Source: a bacterium Ga0077546
GTDB taxonomy: Bacteria > Cyanobacteriota > Vampirovibrionia > Obscuribacterales > Obscuribacteraceae
Assembly (NCBI GenBank): GCA_001464165.1
Contig: LNEX01000218.1
Span: 1 to 19,359 of the forward strand
DNA length: 19,359 nucleotides
Direction: 5' to 3'
A model generated the notes under the pieces. The model saw nothing but the letters and a program-made list of their open reading frames with translations. It had not been told where the DNA came from and searched no databases. The position numbers were made by a program, and so were the translations under genes. This document shows, piece after piece, positions 15,502-19,359 of this stretch; position 1 is the stretch's first letter; each line of letters starts with the position of its first letter.

Positions 15502-17271
15502 TTAAGAGAGCTTCTGAAGTGGCAAGCTGAACCAAAACGTCGAGCCCTCCCCTTCCTCGCTGTAAACCCCTATCTTACCGCCGTGCTGCTCTATGATCGA
15601 CTTGCATATGGAAAGACCCAAACCGAATCCCTGGCCTCTTCTACTGTCTGACTTCTCGACCTGCATAAATTTCTCAAATATACTAGGCAGCATTGCACGA
15701 GGAACACCTCTACCATGATCAACCACTCGGATCTCTATTGCATCTCTCGTCGTCTGGGTCTCAATTAAAACGACACTGCCGCTGGGAGAAAATTTAATCG
15801 CATTGCCCAGCAAGTTGACCAAAACCTGAATGATTCTATCTTCATCGACGAAACAAGATAAATCCGATGCCTTATTCTGAATAGTAATGCTGGCATTCGC
15901 GGCGATCTCCCTCACACTTTCGACAGACCTCTCTATGACCCTTGAAAGCGAGACCACGCGCTTATCGACTACAAACGTTCCACTTTCGATTCTCTCAGAA
16001 TCAAGAAGATCATTTATTAGCCTGATCAATCTTTCAAGGCTCTTCTCTGCCCTGTCTAATTGTTTATTTCCATCATCAGAAAGTTGTCCAAAACTGCCGG
16101 TAGCAATCAAATCCAAACTGGCTTGAACTGAAGTCAACGGTGTTCTCAAGTCATGGCTGACCATAGCGACGAACTGACTGCGCAACCGCTGGATGGCAAG
16201 TCTCTCGCTTATATCGATCATAGCCAGAAGCCGAAAAGACTCAAATTCGCGCACCAGCAACTCGACCCATCGGTCGCGATTCGGCAGATTTACTCTGAAT
16301 TCCTTGACAGACCCTGGATTCAGGTAAGAATCGGAAGTAATTGCTACCAAATCACGGATTTTAGCTTTAAGAAGCTTATCCTCGCTCCTCTCAAACAGCT
16401 CCTCCGCAGCAGGATTGGCAGACTGAATCGTCCCTTCTTCGTCGATACCGAGTATGGCCACAGGCATGTTGTCGAGCAGAAACCTCTCCTTTCTCCGAGC
16501 CGCTTCAATGCCGGAGGCAGCCCGACGTAATGCATCGTCAACTGCGGCAATCTCATCAGCTCCCATCAAGGGTGGATGGAAGGGCAGCCCTTCCTCCATC
16601 CGACGGGTATTCTCCACAACCAATTTCAGTCGCTGAGCGGAGCCCCTGTTAAAATACACGGCTAAGGCGCAGGCCAAGAAAACACTAACGGAAACAGCAA
16701 ACCAGAGAGTCCTGCGAGACTGCTCGCGAATGGAAGACTGAATGAGGGGGCTTGCGTCATCGATCCGGCGTTCGCTCTCGAGGATAAAGCCAATCGTTTC
16801 GTTAACCTTACTGATCGTGCCGCTAAGTCTCGCACTGCACTTCTTGATGTGTGCTCTTGTTTCAAGAGGGTCCTCCAGAATATCCTTTTTCAGATCGCGC
16901 AGTATCTGTATATCCTCATGACATACGGACCTAAGAGCCTCCGCAGCCTCATATTCTGCAGGTTTGTCCTTAACAAGCTCGAACAGTCTCTCTACTCGCG
17001 CCAAAAGAGACGGCACTATATGGTTCTCGATGTGACGAATTTGAGCTGCTCCCAGGAACCCCTTGGATGTGAAATTCCCCCTGGACTGATAGACGTCGGT
17101 CATTATGCCGTTGCAACAATCAACTATGGCGCGAGAATGCCACTGTCTTTTCACCTCAAGTTCCGTCTCGTTGAGAAGGTGGAACAGATAGCTTATGAAA
17201 AGAATCTGAAAGGTCAAAGGAAGTCCAACAAGAATGAAGGCTTTCTGTTTGAGAGTAAGGCTGATTGTCAT
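15502..17271 (-). CDS. Membrane sensor histidine kinase (four-helix sensor, HAMP, PAS, HisKA, HATPase)
   Basis: Taken from the ATG at 17271 (MTISLTLKQKAFILVGLPLT), 589 aa. Domains in order: TM1 (9-32), a helical extracytoplasmic sensor region (33-188, CHASE3-like in length and helicity), TM2 (189-208), HAMP-like linker (209-257), PAS (264-356, LLDNMPVAILGIDEEGTIQS), HisKA with MVSHDLRTPL (phospho-acceptor His373), then HATPase (N-box NLLGNAIKFS near 486-495, VVDHGRGVP 516-524, GFGLGLSI 548-555). It autophosphorylates and passes phosphate to a response regulator not encoded here. An in-frame GTG at 17358 would add 29 residues, but these look unlike a kinase N-terminus and put polar sequence before TM1, so I prefer 17271. 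Neither start has a strong ribosome site. No partner gene adjoins it: about 550 bp of mostly empty sequence lie upstream and the protease gene follows after 181 bp. Confidence 0.92.
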   Translation of the reverse strand: MTISLTLKQKAFILVGLPLTFQILFISYLFHLLNETELEVKRQWHSRAIVDCCNGIMTDVYQSRGNFTSKGFLGAAQIRHIENHIVPSLLARVERLFELVKDKPAEYEAAEALRSVCHEDIQILRDLKKDILEDPLETRAHIKKCSARLSGTISKVNETIGFILESERRIDDASPLIQSSIREQSRRTLWFAVSVSVFLACALAVYFNRGSAQRLKLVVENTRRMEEGLPFHPPLMGADEIAAVDDALRRAASGIEAARRKERFLLDNMPVAILGIDEEGTIQSANPAAEELFERSEDKLLKAKIRDLVAITSDSYLNPGSVKEFRVNLPNRDRWVELLVREFESFRLLAMIDISERLAIQRLRSQFVAMVSHDLRTPLTSVQASLDLIATGSFGQLSDDGNKQLDRAEKSLERLIRLINDLLDSERIESGTFVVDKRVVSLSRVIERSVESVREIAANASITIQNKASDLSCFVDEDRIIQVLVNLLGNAIKFSPSGSVVLIETQTTRDAIEIRVVDHGRGVPRAMLPSIFEKFMQVEKSDSRRGQGFGLGLSICKSIIEQHGGKIGVYSEEGEGSTFWFSLPLQKLS

Positions 17272-17431
17272 TGAACTAATGGTTGGGGAATACCTGCTTG
17301 CAAACCTACTTCCACTACCTTGCGCTGCAAATTCTAACAGACGGGGCTTTGCAATCACAGCATGGGCGCAGAGACTAACTAAAACATTACTTGAAAGGAT
17401 GCATTATCTAGCCGAGAGGCTCTTGCAGGCA

Positions 17432-17455
17432 CATTACAAGAGTTCTCCTGTAATG
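17432..17455. other. 24-bp near-perfect dyad, possible operator
   Basis: The arms CATTACA (17432-17438) and TGTAATG (17449-17455) are perfect. The inner GAG (17440-17442) and CTC (17445-17447) also pair, leaving one mismatch and a 2-bp centre. The centre is too small for a good RNA loop, so a protein-binding operator fits better than a terminator. It lies about 160 bp upstream of the preferred kinase start. Confidence 0.35.
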
Positions 17456-17539
17456 ATTCGAACCACCCCTCTACTTCGAATTGATCGGCGCCGTACTTCT
17501 CGGCAGGCGCCCATATTTTCTGCAGCACGGAAATTTACT

Positions 17540-17677
17540 ATGGCAGCACCAAAACCGGAGACAAATTGGGAAGTAGGCGATCAAACCGGCCCAGAGGCTG
17601 GCGGTGAAGCAAATGTCATCAAGACTGCCGATTTCAGGTTAGCGCCAACCAACAAACCTATGCAGGACGACGCATAA
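17540..17677 (+). CDS. Doubtful 45-aa reading frame
   Basis: From the ATG at 17540 the plus strand encodes a 45-aa acidic, Pro/Gly/Ala-rich peptide (starts MAAPKPETNWEVGDQTGPEA, ends NKPMQDDA) that would be disordered. A GGA lies about 8 bp upstream. The same frame is open further upstream, but that part overlaps the kinase start and its composition looks random. No family is recognised. It is listed only because it is the sole plausible frame in an otherwise empty stretch. Confidence 0.2.
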   Translation: MAAPKPETNWEVGDQTGPEAGGEANVIKTADFRLAPTNKPMQDDA

Positions 17678-17792
17678 ACCAATCTACCCTACCAGCCCTC
17701 AGCCTGGACTCTGGCATTTAAAGCCTCACTATAATCTGATTAGAAATCATTGTACGAGATATTCCAAGCGGATACGACCGCACCCCTCTAGT

Positions 17793-17813
17793 GTTGACTG
17801 TCCGACAATCAAC
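17793..17813 (-). terminator. Hairpin just after the SbcC-like gene
   Basis: The arms GTTGA-c-TGTC (17793-17802) and GACA-a-TCAAC (17804-17813) pair except for one C/A mismatch. The hairpin begins 10 bp past the stop of the leftward SbcC-like gene, where a terminator is expected. No T-tract follows on the minus strand, so intrinsic termination would be weak; an RNA 3'-end stabiliser or an operator is also possible. Confidence 0.4.
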
Positions 17814-17822
17814 CCAGCAAAC

Positions 17823-19359
17823 TCAAGACACCAACTTAAAAGTCGAAATGCCATTACTCTTAGTCACTTGAATTTGCACGGGGAACATCTCACGCACATC
17901 GGCAATGTGAGTAATCACCAGCACCCGTGAAAAGTCAGCCTGAATCAAGCGAATGGCCTTCACTAGCCGCTCGCGGCTGCCGTCATCTTGCGAGCCAAAG
18001 CCTTCATCAATGATCAAAGTTTCTAACTTAGCCCCAGCTCTTCGAGCAAGCAAGCGAGACAATGCAATACGCAAAGCGAAGTTGACCTTGAAGGCTTCGC
18101 CACCAGAATAGAGTTCATAGCTGCGTGTGCCAACTTCATCACCAATGACTAGATCAAGAGTCTCAGCCATGGTGCCAGATTTTGTTTTAGTCTGAGTAAT
18201 CAGAGCAATGTGCATTTTATTGTCGGTCAATCGACTAAGAATGCGGTTGGCCTCATTCTCAATCTCCGGAATCGCGTTCTCGATAATGACAGCCTGAATA
18301 CCCTTCTTGCCAAATACTTCAACAAGATAGGCATAGTCGTCCATTTCTTCGCGCAATACAGCCATCTCTTGCAGGCGAGCGGCCAGGCGCGCTAACTCAT
18401 CTGATAAAGCATGGCTGCGCGACGAAAGCACGGCAACTTTGCGCCCAGATTCTTCTTTGAAGCCGCGTACTTCATCTAAAGAAGGTTTGAGCCCGGCCAA
18501 TGTTTTCTCAACCAAGTCTAAGTCTTTCAGCTGGCTCTTGAGTTGCAGCTGCTCACTATCAACTTTGGCAATCTGAGCTTGCTTAGTCAAATACTCACCT
18601 TGTAAGACCCCTAGCTGTTCGTCTAAGGCCGGCAGTTCAGCCATAGCCCTGCTCAGGTCGCGGGATTTTTCAGTGGCGACAAACAACTCAGAAAGTCGCT
18701 GCTTGAGGCGAGCATGCTCATTGCGATCATAAGAAAATGTAGTGAGTTTCTGCAGTACTTCTTTTAGTTCTAGGCGAACAGCTTGTCCGTATAATTCTCC
18801 ACTCAACTCTGAAGCAATCTCTTCAATGGCTTTCTTTAACTCTGGCATTTTGCCATTGATACGGCTCAACTCTTCAGTGTCTTTGGCCAGCTGCTGGTGC
18901 TTGCCTTCGATATGCCGCTTCAAGCGAATCTGCGATTGCAGCGAGACATAAACTGCTGGGTCAAACTCTTCGCGCTCAACTTGAGCAAAGTTATTCTGCG
19001 CTAGCTTTTCCGCTAGCTGTGCTTCAGCAAGATTGAGCCTTTGCTCGTTGTCACTGGCCCTAACTAAGGCCTGTTGCCGCTCGTTATATTGACCGATGCG
19101 CTTATCAAGATCTTTGCGACCTTCTAATTCTTTGCGCATTTCGACATAGCGCACTCTTAGCTCAGCTCTTTGATCGTTCAACTTTTCTTTTTGTATTTCT
19201 AGTTGATTGATCTCTTGATCCATTTCTTCGTTATGTTTCAAATAGCGCTCAATAACGGCCGCTCTATCCACAATTGGCGCCGAACAAAGTGGGCAAATAG
19301 ATGAGTGTTCATGCTCTTTTAGTTCTTTGATTTTTTCTAAATTTTCTCTTTGCCGTCCT
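17823..19359 (-). CDS. sbcC: SbcC/Rad50-type SMC ATPase, C-terminal half with zinc hook (runs off right edge)
   Basis: The frame is open from the right edge; a GTG at 19271 is internal and not the start. The first visible residues are coiled coil, then SSICPLCSAPI with the zinc-hook CxxC (Cys codons 19295-19293 and 19286-19284). A long antiparallel coiled coil follows (about 19270-18400). The C-terminal ATPase lobe has the signature YSGGE (codons near 18110-18096), Walker B LETLIIDEGF with the Asp-Glu pair, a D-loop GSQD, and the switch histidine in VITHIAD. With SbcD/Mre11 this protein forms a nuclease complex that processes DNA double-strand ends and hairpins; dimers join through zinc held by two hooks. 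The N-terminal lobe with Walker A and any sbcD would lie beyond 19359. About 511 residues are visible, as expected for the half from the hook onward. Confidence 0.93.
   Translation of the reverse strand, partial: GRQRENLEKIKELKEHEHSSICPLCSAPIVDRAAVIERYLKHNEEMDQEINQLEIQKEKLNDQRAELRVRYVEMRKELEGRKDLDKRIGQYNERQQALVRASDNEQRLNLAEAQLAEKLAQNNFAQVEREEFDPAVYVSLQSQIRLKRHIEGKHQQLAKDTEELSRINGKMPELKKAIEEIASELSGELYGQAVRLELKEVLQKLTTFSYDRNEHARLKQRLSELFVATEKSRDLSRAMAELPALDEQLGVLQGEYLTKQAQIAKVDSEQLQLKSQLKDLDLVEKTLAGLKPSLDEVRGFKEESGRKVAVLSSRSHALSDELARLAARLQEMAVLREEMDDYAYLVEVFGKKGIQAVIIENAIPEIENEANRILSRLTDNKMHIALITQTKTKSGTMAETLDLVIGDEVGTRSYELYSGGEAFKVNFALRIALSRLLARRAGAKLETLIIDEGFGSQDDGSRERLVKAIRLIQADFSRVLVITHIADVREMFPVQIQVTKSNGISTFKLVS

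Larger units (their letters stand above)
17272..17822. other. 550-bp stretch without a clear gene
   Basis: This stretch separates the two leftward genes and should contain the kinase promoter. I see two dyads (17432-17455 and 17793-17813, listed separately), a TATAAT on the plus strand at 17730-17735 with no -35 and no gene to serve, and one weak small reading frame (17540-17677, plus). There is no tRNA: the TTCGAA-containing stretch near 17455-17462 resembles a T-loop but its arms do not pair. Some may be remnants of a lost gene. Confidence 0.5.

Noticed and set aside
17272..17358. 29-residue N-terminal extension of the sensor kinase from a GTG
   Set aside because: The extension is polar, lacks a ribosome site and precedes a typical kinase start (MTISLTLKQKAF), so the ATG at 17271 was preferred.
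17440..17480. T-loop-like TTCGAAT on the minus strand, suggesting a tRNA
   Set aside because: The flanking five-base arms do not pair, and no acceptor stem, anticodon arm or D arm can be drawn around it.
17234..17677. Rightward 147-aa frame across the kinase start
   Set aside because: Its first part is the antisense of the kinase N-terminus and the middle looks random. Only the last 45 codons from 17540 were kept, as a doubtful entry.
1..19359. CRISPR array, insertion sequence, integrase or phage genes
   Set aside because: No spaced direct repeats of CRISPR type, no transposase or integrase motifs, and no terminal inverted repeats were seen.

Overview
The window reads as one contig of a Gram-negative-like bacterium with roughly balanced GC. 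Very large multi-PAS hybrid kinases, WG-repeat/DUF6794 secreted proteins, TonB-C-like domains and a penicillin-acylase relative would suit the Melainabacteria/Obscuribacterales branch of Cyanobacteriota. That placement is a guess from gene style; no rRNA or other marker gene is present.

Left part (1-9018): the minus strand carries a 1586-residue soluble sensor kinase (PAS-GAF-PAS4-HisKA-HATPase-degenerate receiver-receiver-HPt), then a membrane-anchored penicillin acylase-family Ntn hydrolase, then the 5' part of a gene for a secreted protein that runs off the left edge. Five ATG-containing copies of a 13-bp repeat separate the last two. Divergent from the kinase is a GT-C/DUF2142-like polytopic membrane protein.

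Middle (9019-11155, minus strand): a compact accessory-looking cassette. In transcription order it holds a small one-helix membrane protein, a DUF6932-like nucleotidyltransferase-fold protein, an XRE-type HTH protein and a Trp-rich protein of unknown function. The nucleotidyltransferase and HTH genes are 18 bp apart, each with a consensus Shine-Dalgarno and a non-ATG start. The pair resembles a toxin-antitoxin or defence module and is the best candidate for an uncharacterised system here.

Right of this (11156-15320): a beta-sandwich-domain gene broken by a one-base frameshift overlaps by 4 bp a secreted WG-repeat/DUF6794/thioredoxin-like fusion. Convergent to that is a secreted zinc metalloprotease carrying two TonB-C-like domains.

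Far right (15502-19359, minus strand): a two-helix membrane sensor kinase with no adjacent response regulator, a mostly non-coding stretch of about 550 bp with two dyads, and the C-terminal half of an SbcC/Rad50-type ATPase. The reading frame of the last gene continues past its apparent GTG start to the edge of the window and includes the zinc-hook CPLC motif.

No rRNA, tRNA, CRISPR array, insertion sequence or integrase was found.
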